Shown here piece by piece: positions 49,996 through 59,880 of a DNA stretch of 64,000 nucleotides. A program made the position numbers and the translations under genes. Source of the stretch: Adiantum capillus-veneris (lineage: Eukaryota > Streptophyta > Polypodiopsida > Polypodiales > Pteridaceae). The notes below the pieces were generated by a model. That model saw nothing but the letters and a program-made list of their open reading frames with translations. It was not told where the DNA came from and made no database searches. Within the stretch, counting starts at the first letter, position 1, and each line of letters opens with the position of its first letter. The DNA is taken from assembly GCA_014529385.2 (NCBI GenBank), contig CM043961.1:14520978-14584977 (forward strand), given 5' to 3'.

Positions 49996-52900
49996 ACTAG
50001 GATAAGGAGCAAGGATGGGAAGCATGTAGTACAATTGCTTACTATTTGTCTAGACCACGAAAGGAATCGTGAAAGTCTTAGAGAGCAACCCTTGCCAAAG
50101 ACAAACAAAGAATTCAAGGACTACAGAGATATGAGGGGTTTTGGCCATGTACCATTGTAGAGCTGGATTGTAGTGGTACAAGAAGAGAAGAGTTCTCGCA
50201 TATATGCAAGGGAGAGGTTTTCTACAGGTTTTGTAGCACTAATAGACTATGAATCTATTGCTTTTACAAAGTTTGAGGACTTAAAGTGAGGTGAACGACA
50301 ACATGTAAATAGTGGACAAAGAGATCTAAGGATGAATGGTTTGCTAGAAGATGATGAATGCATTGCAGGTGTGTTTGATGAGTGTTTGTTTGTGGATACT
50401 ATGCAAGACTTGGAGTCTTTAGTGGATTGCAATTTGCGTATGGAAAGTGAGGTTGTGAAATTTTGCTCAATAGAAATGTACAAAGTCATTGAGGATTTAA
50501 AAAATGCTCAAGGTGCTGATGTACGAGTGGAGAATAAGTTTGTGACAAAGAAAGTGAAACCAGTGGCATTACCTCTACCAAAAGATTTCACAAATAAGAT
50601 GGAGCAAGCTGCTTTGCAACCTAGCCTTCATGACCCAAGCAAGATTAGACACATGTTCACACATAATTCTTTGAAGGAGTTAAAGGTTGGTTGTGAAGAT
50701 GGTTTGACAAAACTGAAAAGATATGCTTTGAAGACGTGCTTGCCAAACACGGAAAAGCTTTTGCATTTGAGTTGCATGAGTAGGGTGTGCTTATCCATCC
50801 ATTGTTGCTCCTATGGTGATCTTCACTATACCTCATGTACCTTGGAACTTGAGGCCTATTCCAATTTCAAAGCCCATTTGCTAAAACTCATTGAATTGCT
50901 TAATGAAAATATCAAGATGGGTATCTTGGAGCCTTCTTGTGCTCTGTATTCAAATAGGTGGTTCACAGTTCCGAAGTAAAATGGTTCTTTACGCTTTATT
51001 CAGGATATACAACCTGTAAATAAGGTGAAAATGAGAAATGTGGGTACAGGGCCAGTTGTAGATGAATTTGCAGAGGCATTTGCAGGAAGGGCAATATATT
51101 CTATGGGATATTTGTACTAAGGGTATGGTCAGTTCCAACTAGCAATGGAAAGTAGGGACGTGACTACCATGAGGAAACCTTTGGGCCTGGTAAGGATGTG
51201 CACCTTACCTCAAGGAGCAACTAATTCAGTTGCACATATGATGAATGGTATGAACAAAGTCCTATGTGACTTCATACCTCAAACTACAATGCCTTTCTTT
51301 GATGATGTGTCAATCAAAGGATGTGATGTACGTGATATAGATGCGTCTCTGGACTTGAGGGGTTTCCGCAAGTATGTGGCAAACCATATCAATGATTGGA
51401 TAATATCTTGTCAATGTTGGAAGAGGTGAACCTTACCTTGGCTAGCCAAAAATCAGTGTTTGAAGTTCTTATTGTGGGACATATGTGTGGGCCATATGGT
51501 AGAAGGCCTTGTCTTGCAAAGATTGATGTAATTCAAAGAGTGAAACCGAAATGTATAAATGTCACTGAGGTTCGAAGTTTTTTGGGTGCATGCGTGTTTT
51601 ATGTTATTTGGATTGCTCATTATACACATGTAGCAGAGCCTTTGTATCTACTTTTGAGAAAGAATCAAAAGTTTCAATGGGAAGAAATGCATACACATGC
51701 CATGAGAAAATTAAAGAAGTTGCTGCTTATGTCTCCAACTTTGAGGAAAGCAAACTATGAATGTGGAAGATATGTAATTGCGACAGTGCATACTAGCCCC
51801 ATAGGAATTGGATGGGTGATTGGGCAAGATGATGATAATGGCAAGCGATATGTGGTGAGATTTGGAGAAAACGTCCTCAGTGCTCGTCAATGCAACTATC
51901 CACAGGTAAAAACAGAGTTATCGGGAGTAGTCCCATCTTTGAAATGTGACAAAGAGTATTTGATAGGAGAAAATGTAATAGTGGAGACAGATTGTCTACC
52001 CCTTCTTGGAATGATCATAAGCTGCTCAACTCCCGACATTGCTCTACTAAGATGGATTGCCTACATAAAGTACTTAAATCCATAATTCAAGCATATTGCA
52101 AGGAAAGATAATCCATTTGTGGATATGCTTTGAAGAGCAGGGTATGAAAATGAAGAAGACATGGTTGTCGAGGACGATGATGTAGACACACAATCCTATA
52201 GTATCTCTCATGCCATGGGTGATCATGTTTGTCTGTCAAAGGCACTTGAGTCATTTACAGAGGACCTATATCAAGGTGACTGGTTGCTCATTGGACACTA
52301 TCTAAGAACTTTGACAAGGCAAGAAGGGTGGGCTGATCAAGAGCTCAAAAGAATAAGGAGAAATACCTATGGATACTTTTTGAAAGATGGGTACTTATGG
52401 AAGCATCCAAAACAAAGAAATGGAATGCCGTTGAGAGTTGTGAATGATAAGGATGCTCAAAATGAGCTTATGAAAAAGTTTCATGTGAGTCTTTATGCTA
52501 GACATAGAGGCGTATGGGCCACCTTTACTAAAATGAAAGAGAGGTATTGGTGGAAAGGTATGTATAAAAATGTATCTCACTTTGTGGAGTCTTGCAGAAC
52601 CTATCAAATGTATTCAAATGTACGTCATCGTGATGGGTTCCACCCTACTTACCCATTGGCCATGCACTATAAGTGGGTAGTAGATCTCGTTACAATGCCG
52701 TTGGGCTTATGGCAAATGAGATACATGGTGCTTGGATGGAAAGATTTATTCAACCAAGGTGAAGGTCATGCTCTAACAACAACAAGCACAGAAGGGGTAT
52801 GTAAGTTCCTCTTGGATGATGTAGTTAGTCGTTATGGATGTGCTGGGAAAATAACAACGGACATGGGTGAGTTGGATGCTGACAAAGCAAGGGAGTTTTT

Positions 52901-53540
52901 CTCTAGGTTGGGCATTAAACTTGCTCTCACTACTACATGTAATTGTGAGGGAAATGGCCGTAAATCAGAGCGTGGCATCCTCCTATTATTAAAGCTTTGG
53001 CTAAGGCCTACAAAGGCAAAATGGGAGAGTGGCCTAGGTTATATATTGCCTTATGCTTTATGGGATGATCATACAACTCATAGCTCAATTACTGGTTATA
53101 TTCCTTTTGAGTTGATGTATGGTTAGAAACCTACAATGCCAATTGAGGATGTGATTCCCACATGGAATGTATTGCCTTGAGAAGATGGAATGAGTAGGGA
53201 AGACCTTCTTGCTTTGTGCATATAACAAGTTAGAAAGAAGGGCCCAAGATATTGAGATTGCAGTAGCACGATTGAAAGAGCAAGGTTAAAGAATAAGGAT
53301 ATATTTGATAAGAGGCATAGGCTTAGACCTAAAGCTATTGAGGAAGGTGATTGGGTGTTGGTGTATGACAGTAGTCTTGAAAACAACATTCAACAATAAG
53401 AAAGCTTTCAAAGAGATGGTTTGGTCCTTATGTAGTTTAGCATGTACATGTGAATGCACCTTATACCTTGCATGTATTAGATGGGACAAAAATGAAGATT
53501 CCCATCTCAAGAAGAATAATAAAGTTATTCTCCAATAGTA

Positions 53541-55095
53541 TCTTTCTCTGGTCATAAAGCCACTTTTGGGACATCACACATCATGTGAAAGTTCTCTAAG
53601 TAGTTTGTGGCACCGCTTTGCATAACTTCACTATACAACACGATCACCTTAGTCTCACTTATGTCTTTGCCTTTCTAGCTAATAGATCACCTCCTTCAAC
53701 GAAGTTTTCGATACTCTAAAAATGTGCATACTACATACGACCAATTTCCTCGTATGGTTTTGGTCAAAGATTAGAGTATTTTAGTTGTTCATCACTTATA
53801 ACCATGATCTGGCACGTAGATGAGAAAAATTTAAACTTTAATGATTGTTTCATTTGCATGTGTTCATGTTTTAAGAATTTTTTGATAAACATGTTGTGCG
53901 GCACATGAACCCCTTTTGAAGTTTCTTTAATTAGACAACATATGTGGTTGTCCTTTCACAACAACATATTGGTTGCGAAGCACATAAACGGATGAATGTC
54001 TATAAGAGCATCAACAACCATATGTGTGGCATTTCTTGAGAGATGTACAGTCCCTTCCTCACGAAAGCCCCCAAGCTGCACAAAAGCAACCATGGTCCAT
54101 GATCCATGACAACTTCAAGTGAAACCTTACCTCGGTAAACATAGTAGCTTGCCAAGTGGGGCATCCTCAAGCCCCATTTTTAAAAAATCTCTTAGCCAAC
54201 CGAGTAAAAAATTCTTATACCAAATTAAGTATCCAAAGGGGGTGTGAGGCCCTTTGCAAGGCACGGAGACTGAGAGATTGTTTGTTGATTGTGTCTTTTC
54301 TTCAAAACAGGGTTCCAACCATGGGCGTATGGCTACAACCAGGGCCTATGTCCGTTGATTCTCTATAGCCTCCAAAGATTTGTGCCTTGGGTTAAAGGTT
54401 GTGTATCATTGTTTGCAATAGAATGGAGCAGGTTTAGGAGAGTCTAAACTTAAATATTTACATTTGTGTTGCTCCTTGTCTTACTTTTAGTTGGAAGAAC
54501 AACATGAATGTTGGTAGCTTTTGACGAAGTACTTAGGAATGCAATGCTACTCGCTTTGAGGCTTTTGCCAGACGTTTCCCGCGGGCCGCTTCTGACTCTT
54601 CAGGGTGCAATTGACTATGGACTTTGCTTGCTGTGGTGAGCAAGCTTTCAACCAATCTTCATCCTTCTCCTCATTGTTCATGTTTTTGGTCACGCGAGCT
54701 TCATGCTAGATAGTCAACGCTGGCGATTTTAGAAGGTTGAGCCATGGAGTGTCTACAATGCTAAAAGAAGGAACGAGTGGCAAACAAGACGATTGAAAAA
54801 AGGACAAAATTTGGAGCGCCCCCTATTGGTTTTTTAACCAATAGCAACGTGAACCATCCTCTAGCCTCATTTGAGAAAATCCACTTAGGCCAACCAAGTA
54901 AAGAGAAGGAAAGGTTCATATAAGTTAAGAGTTGGGCATTCATTGGACATTCATTTTCAAGGGTTGATCCCGCAGGTTTTGGCAATACAATCTCATTCGT
55001 CTATTGTATTAAAATAAAGAGCAGTTTTTTCGAAGAGAGACCTGATTAGTGATCACCCTTCTTTTCGAGGAGCATTTTCGTGAAAGTACGTGCCC
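53541..55095. other. No gene recognised; upstream region of the TPD1-like gene
   Basis: Between the end of element C and the host gene I see no supported reading frame or repeat family. The last 300 bp may hold promoter sequence: an inverted CCAAT pair at 54,823-54,844 and a TATA box at 55,103. Confidence 0.5.
54823..54844. promoter_or_regulatory. Perfect inverted CCAAT-box pair (hairpin)
   Basis: CTATTGGTT, TTTT, AACCAATAG: 9-bp perfect arms around a four-T loop, placing two CCAAT boxes back to back about 280 bp upstream of the TATA box of the TPD1-like gene. CCAAT is the NF-Y binding core. Whether it acts as a promoter element here is inferred from position only. Confidence 0.4.
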
Positions 55096-55102
55096 AGTTT
55101 GC

Positions 55103-55108
55103 TATAAA
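55103..55108 (+). promoter_or_regulatory. TATA box of the TPD1-like gene
   Basis: GCTATAAAGAG at 55,101-55,111. A plant TATA box usually sits about 30 bp before the transcription start, which would put the start near 55,135. The AUG at 55,150 then falls just inside the mRNA and the in-frame AUG at 55,135 would lie at or before its end. Confidence 0.6.
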
Positions 55109-55149
55109 GAGAAGCACGAAGCATCCTCAGTTGGGTGATTACAGCTAGT

Positions 55150-55219
55150 ATGGCGGCTATTTGCGTCCGCGTGCTTACGATGTCGTTCCTGGCAATGGCA
55201 GGTGAGAGCCTCCACTCCG

Positions 55220-55286
<67 letters not shown>

Positions 55287-55632
55287 CAATATTGTGTCTG
55301 CACTTATAGGGGCTGTGCTGGTGGGCGTTGGTGGAGGAGGCGTAGCGTCAGCTGAGTGCCTGACGAGCGACGTGGTGGTGGAGAGCAAATCTCTGGGCAT
55401 CGTGCAGCGGTTGATTGTGAGCAACAACTGCGACTGCAGTGTGGGCGTTATCCAGGGCTCTTGCACACTGAGCGAGCAGCGCCTGGCCAAACCGGACGTC
55501 ATCTGGCTGCCGTCGCCGCAAGTGTGCATCCTGTATGTATCTAAGCGCTTGCCGCCCCACTCCCAAACCAACAACTTCTACGGTGGCGATGACTTCCACT
55601 TCCAACTGGCATCCTTCGCGTCTGTCTGCTAA
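55150..55632 (+). CDS. TPD1-like secreted six-cysteine protein (two exons)
   Basis: Proposed exons 55,150-55,201 and 55,310-55,632 give 124 residues. The donor is CAG/GTGAG and the acceptor TTATAG/G. After splicing, MAAICVRVLTMSFLAMAG joins AVLVGVGGGGVASA, forming one hydrophobic signal peptide with a likely cut after ASA, before EC. The mature part has six cysteines in the TPD1 family pattern: EC near the start, CDC after a VSNN, then SC, a C after PSPQV, and a final C. It ends FHFQLASFASVC, close to the family ending F.Y.L.VASVSC. Known members are apoplastic ligands of EMS1/EXS leucine-rich-repeat receptor kinases in anther or sporangium cell fate. Base composition is GC-richer than its surroundings and the frame is clean, so it looks intact. 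Homology is judged by motif recall, not by a search. Confidence 0.72.
55202..55309 (+). other. Intron of the TPD1-like gene, largely (GT)n(GA)n
   Basis: 108 bp from GTGAGAGCC to CACTTATAG. It holds (GT)n at about 55,222-55,253 directly followed by (GA)n to about 55,286. Its length is a multiple of three and contains no in-frame stop, so unspliced mRNA would still be translated through it, adding alternating Val-Cys and Arg-Glu residues. The signal peptide is only continuous when it is removed, which is the main reason to call it an intron. Confidence 0.7.
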
Positions 55633-55738
55633 TTCTCATCTCCTGCTTAAACATTATCGTCGACACTCCATCGGTCTAGTACAGCTGCTGACTTTTCTCT
55701 CATGGATGTTTTGAGCTAGGGCTATTTTCATTAAATCA

Positions 55739-55787
<49 letters not shown>

Positions 55788-55808
55788 CACACACTCACAC
55801 ACACACAG
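55739..55808. repeat. (TC)n-(TG)n-(CA)n compound microsatellite in the 3' region
   Basis: About 21 TC units at 55,739-55,781, then TGTGTG and ACACTCACACACACACA. It lies about 110 bp after the stop codon, probably in the 3' untranslated region. Confidence 0.88.
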
Positions 55809-55870
55809 GTCTGATTTGGGGTCGCTTGAGAGAGAGTTGAACGATGCATTTTGCAACTTATGCAACGTCG

Positions 55871-55876
55871 AATAAA
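55871..55876 (+). terminator. Candidate polyadenylation signal (AATAAA)
   Basis: The first AATAAA after the TPD1-like stop codon lies about 240 bp downstream. Plant poly(A) signals are loose, so this is only a candidate. Confidence 0.35.
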
Positions 55877-55979
55877 CAAAGGCAAACATGCTTGCTTTGA
55901 CTTGGTTAAAATCTGAAGCGCTTCTATATTGTGCACTTCTTTCCTGGATCACCTAATTAACTCAAACAAGAATAGCCGG

Positions 55980-57115
55980 AACATCCAAGTCGATCGTCCA
56001 ACCAGGCTTTGCTGGTTAATTTAACACTACAATTACAAAGCACTTTGGGCAACAAGGCTACATTTTTCAATATATAGTGAGATATTGATGAACAGAGATG
56101 TGCATTTGATAGTTACAAAATAGGGGCACCTTTGAGCAAGAGATCATATCAAGTCCACAGGACAAGATCACTCAATTAATTTCGCACTATCTAAGACATC
56201 TTAAAGATATATTTCAGTAGGTTTGACGTCATTATCTTTGCTATAAAGCGGTTCAAAGCCATCACATCTAATAGCAATGGAACCGTGCAGTGTGGCGACA
56301 AGAGTGGGCTAGTGTAGGTCAACTCTAGATAGATATGGAGTGAAGAGAGACATATGTTTGCACTCCTAGAGCAGTAGTAGGAGTAGCAGAGGGGGAAGGA
56401 GGATATATAATTGCAATATAAAGTCACAATGTCTCAATGAACATGCAATCCGAACATCCAAGTTGAACATCTGAGTGTAATTGTTTTACGACAAAACAAA
56501 GCAAACGTTGTGTTTGGCAGTGCTTTGGTTGACATGTATACCAAACCTCATGTCCTCACATAAGTAAAATTTCTCATTGAAGCATGTGTTTGTGATGTGG
56601 TCTTATAGAATGTAATGATTTTAGGATGTACCCAGAAGCTGTCATCAGCGGATGTGAAATGACGATTCCTTCCAAATGTAGTAATTTCTACGACAACATT
56701 TTTAGGAGGATTTAGGAGTTTTCCTTGCGTTGTTATTTATATATACATCTTCTTGGCCTTCATTTGTCTCCAAATGAGCTTTGTTGGTTAATGTTGCAGT
56801 ATTACAACTACAAAGCACTTTGGGCAGTACTACAATTGATGAATAGAGATCTACATTTCATAGTTGGAGAAGACTGCCAACTTTGAACAAGAGATCAAAG
56901 AAGCTTGTCCACGAGACAAGAACACTCAACTAATTTAAGGGGGTGGATAATGAAGTAGGGCCTCAAATAATTTCCCTCGAGGAAGGGGATATTGATGAGT
57001 TAGAGGTTCAACTCGAAAAGAAAATGGTGATGAACAAGTGGATGCTTTAGAGACATATCCTTCCATATTATTAGCAGTAGCAAAGGGGGGGAGATGATAT
57101 ATTACTATAAAGGCG
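55980..57115. repeat. Diverged tandem duplication, offset about 780 bp
   Basis: 55,985-56,185 and 56,760-56,940 share an ordered series of words: GGTTAAT, CTACAAAGCACTTTGGGCA, TTGATGAA(C/T)AGAGAT, GAACAAGAGATCA-like, GACAAGA and CACTCAA(T/C)TAATTT. A second shared patch (GAGACATAT, GCAGTAG, AGGGGG, GATATAT) sits at 56,345-56,410 and 57,050-57,100. No protein-coding signal is seen in either copy apart from a decayed PPR patch between them. Confidence 0.65.
56501..56626 (+). pseudogene. Pentatricopeptide-repeat (PPR) protein fragment, decayed
   Basis: The frame reads ANVVFGSALVDMYTKPHVLT, a stop, VKFLIEACVCDVVL, a stop, NVMILG. This follows the plant PPR order VFVGSALVDMYAKCG...FD.MP.RDVVSWNAMI.G with the spacing of adjacent repeats shortened. 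Intact proteins of this kind bind organelle RNA, but only about 40 codons remain, with two stops, so it is a dead fragment. The wording VDMYxK and NVMILG resembles the large PPR families of seed-free plants. Confidence 0.5.
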
Positions 57116-58233
57116 GCTCCAACAATGCCCACCTGTGAGAGCAAGTGCTTCCAATTTTCCATCCGCATCATCTTTTGTGACCACACCACAGGGAATGAAT
57201 GCCATCACACTTAGTACACCTTGGGAGGCATGAGCATGCTCGCGCTTAATTATATACATAGTCTTAATTGGACTCCCAATCCAAGGTATAATTGGAAAGC
57301 CAATGAAGAAGTAAATTCAATACTTTTGGAGTCTTCAATTTTCTCACTCTATCATGACATGGTGGAAAAATTAAAAGGCGGTCCAAAAGTTTACATTAGC
57401 AATAAACTTAATTAATAGGAAGCTCACATTAGGTGATAGATTTATACTTGTGATTATTGCATTTAGATGTGCACTAGGGATTGTATGGAACATTAATTGT
57501 TGCTCATAGACCCATGATGCATGGCAAGAGGGACAAGAGAATCCCAATTGGTTGGATATACAGGAGTAGGCATAGCTTGGGTGGGAGACAAAGACGACCC
57601 CGCATAGATACAAACAACATTAAAGAAATATCAAACTACAATGTGTTGGTGATTTATATCTTGGAATGGTGGATACACTACTTTACACCATGATTCTTTT
57701 AATTTTATTGCATTAAAAATCTCAAAATAGTTTACAATTTTAGTCTTCAAATTTACTACATACACTTAATGTAGCCAATGCTTGTTTTATAGGAGTTCGT
57801 TGAGGCTTGTCATTCATTAGCAAAGAGAGAATATGGATATTTACACGCATTAATCACTCTTCTAGATTGGCCCATGGAGACCAATTTAGGGTTGCACGAC
57901 AATTGGTCCTAGTTTTGTTGTTCAAGTGAGGACATGCAAGATATTCTTTTTCATATGGTTCACGGTTTCCTTTGAGGTAATGATTCCTTTGTCTTTGATA
58001 TATATGATACAATTATATTGACTCTGGAGGGAATAATATTAGCAATTCCATCAGGGATGTGGACCAAAATGTTGAGAAGATAGAGGAAGAGAAGAACAGA
58101 GAGATGATACGCAAAGACTACAACCCCAAAGTGTGTAGAATATGTACACAAGATGGTATAAATATAAAGGGGACCTAGAGCTATATTTAAAGTAGCTTCA
58201 CATATAAGCTCAATAGCCTCGCTTAAACAAGGG
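57116..58233. other. No gene recognised
   Basis: AT-rich DNA with short unsupported frames on both strands (for example plus 57,221-57,415 and minus 57,960-58,250). No repeat, RNA gene or domain was recognised. Confidence 0.5.
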
Positions 58234-59880
58234 TGTAATGGAATTAGCATATTAACTTGAGAGTAGCGGGAATTAATGAGAATACTTTCAAGAAATTATT
58301 TTGTGAGCATAGAGGGTGAACATAGTTGAAGATAACAACATAAACATAGAAATTATTTAAGTTTCCATGAACAATACTTTGCAAGAGAGAGAATTTAGAG
58401 GATTTATGTGGAACCGGTTACCCCTCCAATAGGCATTTGTATTAAGATTTCTCCCATTAAGAGAGACTTGTTACAATACAATGTTTGTGTTCCTTGTGAC
58501 CTAGGTGATGCAATGAAGATAGAAAGCTTCATGCATCACAAGCATAACATAAACTTTGAAGAAAGCTTTAACTATCCCAAGCCTCAGTCCCAAGACCTCA
58601 AACACCTTCGTAGGTGGAGAGAGCTAGCAGGGAAGAGGAAGAAGAAACATTTCATAGGAGAAAGAATTATCTCCTCACTTATCATAACTCTTCTCGCTAG
58701 CATACATAATAGCATAGTAATGAAGATGGAGAAGATGACAAGCTTAAGCATTGAAGCATGGCTCTTGGTTGGATTTGCACTCCATAGCCAAGAGTGTTGG
58801 TGTAGGCTCTCAACCTCCACTTGCTGGGAGAAGGAGAGGGAGCTCTTGCACTTTGTACAATGCATAGTGAGAGTGTGTGTGAGTGTGTGTGGGAGAGTAT
58901 ACCCCCTAAGAAACCCCCTAGCTTGCTTTGGTTGACCCCCCCTTGTAGCCCATGCTTGAAGCTCATTGGACCCCTCCAGGCCTAGCCAACCACAAGCAGG
59001 AGGGATTACAAGCAACAAGAGTAGCCTTGGGACAAGTGTCCCCCTTTTCCCTTTGAGAGAGGACTTGCTAAATGAAAAGAAAATTAATTAAATCTTGTAT
59101 ATTATCATTGGACCCCTTGAGTGGCCAACCAATAGGCTTCAGACACACCATGAGGGCAACACGAGGAGGAACTTGACAAGGGTCCCTTCTGCTTTCTTTG
59201 TACCAAGTATGCCTTGTGTGAGTGTTCTCTCTCATTCCCCCTCATGTAGGGATCACCCCCTCCTGATCTTTGACTTTTGACACCTCAAGCCCCTCAAGCT
59301 TAGGTCCAGTTCCCACTACAAGCTTGGACCTTAAGCCCCCTCCTGATCTTTGATTTTTGACACCTCAAGCCCCTCAAGCTTAGGTCCAGATCCCAGTTCC
59401 CACTACAAGCTTGGACCTTAAGCACTTTAAGCCTGGGTTGGGTTCTAACCTCAAGTACAACCCGAGCATCTCAAGAACCTCAAGAATCTTAATCATCCAG
59501 CACCTCAAGCATCTCAAGCACCCCAGTCATCAAGCACATCAAAAACCTTAAGCTTGGGCCCGGGTTCCCACCTCAAGCTTTGTCCGGGTTCCCACCTCAA
59601 GCTCAACCCTAGCTTACCTAAGGTCAAAGGATTTTTACGTTGACTATTGGAGGCCTTCAATGAATCTAACCCTAAGGTCTTATGGTACATTGGTTAGCCT
59701 TTTTCTTTGATAGACCATCTCTCATTTGGGACCCTTTACCATTGGCCCCGTGGTGTTGAGATAGATCTATAAGCACATGTCTATATCTTAAACCTTGTTC
59801 CCATTTATTCTCCCACATTAAATGATCATCTTAGTATGAGAAAATAATTTGGGTTGGTTAGATATTAGATTTTATGACAT
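58234..59880 (-). repeat. 3' LTR of chromovirus D
   Basis: On the plus strand it starts TGTAATGG at 58,234 and ends TTTTATGACA at 59,880. The minus-strand purine tract (complement of ACCTCTCTC) follows directly. Homologous to both LTRs of copy B. It contains a tandem duplication of about 80 bp (59,256-59,335 and 59,336-about 59,423) and the CAAGCACCTCAAGC minisatellite. Confidence 0.88.

Larger units (their letters stand above)
46142..53540 (+). mobile_element. Ty3/gypsy fossil C (plus strand), interrupted by an LTR
   Basis: Parts in order: gag (about 46,226-47,849) with an FLEWVVRLKEGLSPTELLRE helix region and a zinc knuckle CIYCDSTDHGRRDC (about 47,100-47,140); protease with ALIDHGLEISLMSKS (about 48,155); an LTR insertion (48,607-49,995); a pol linker; reverse transcriptase (about 50,850-51,440) with TLPQGATNSV and MPFFDDV; RNase H (51,600-52,085) with RSFLGACVFYVIWI and ETDCLPLLGM; integrase zinc part and core (52,450-53,126); and a C-terminal KHRLRPKAI-type tail to about 53,540. 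The copy is broken, with roughly ten breaks besides the insertion. The lineage looks unlike the chromoviruses and Tat/Athila-like copies nearby. Confidence 0.82.

Noticed and set aside
55135-55632. Single-exon reading of the TPD1-like gene from the upstream AUG at 55,135, including Val-Cys and Arg-Glu repeats
   Set aside because: The repeats match a microsatellite with consensus splice sites on both sides; the signal peptide and family alignment are only sensible after removal, and the TATA position favours the AUG at 55,150.
57071-57259. Minus-strand frame with GVLSVMAFIPCGVVTKDDADGK
   Set aside because: Short, overlaps the downstream half of a non-coding duplication and matches no family I know.
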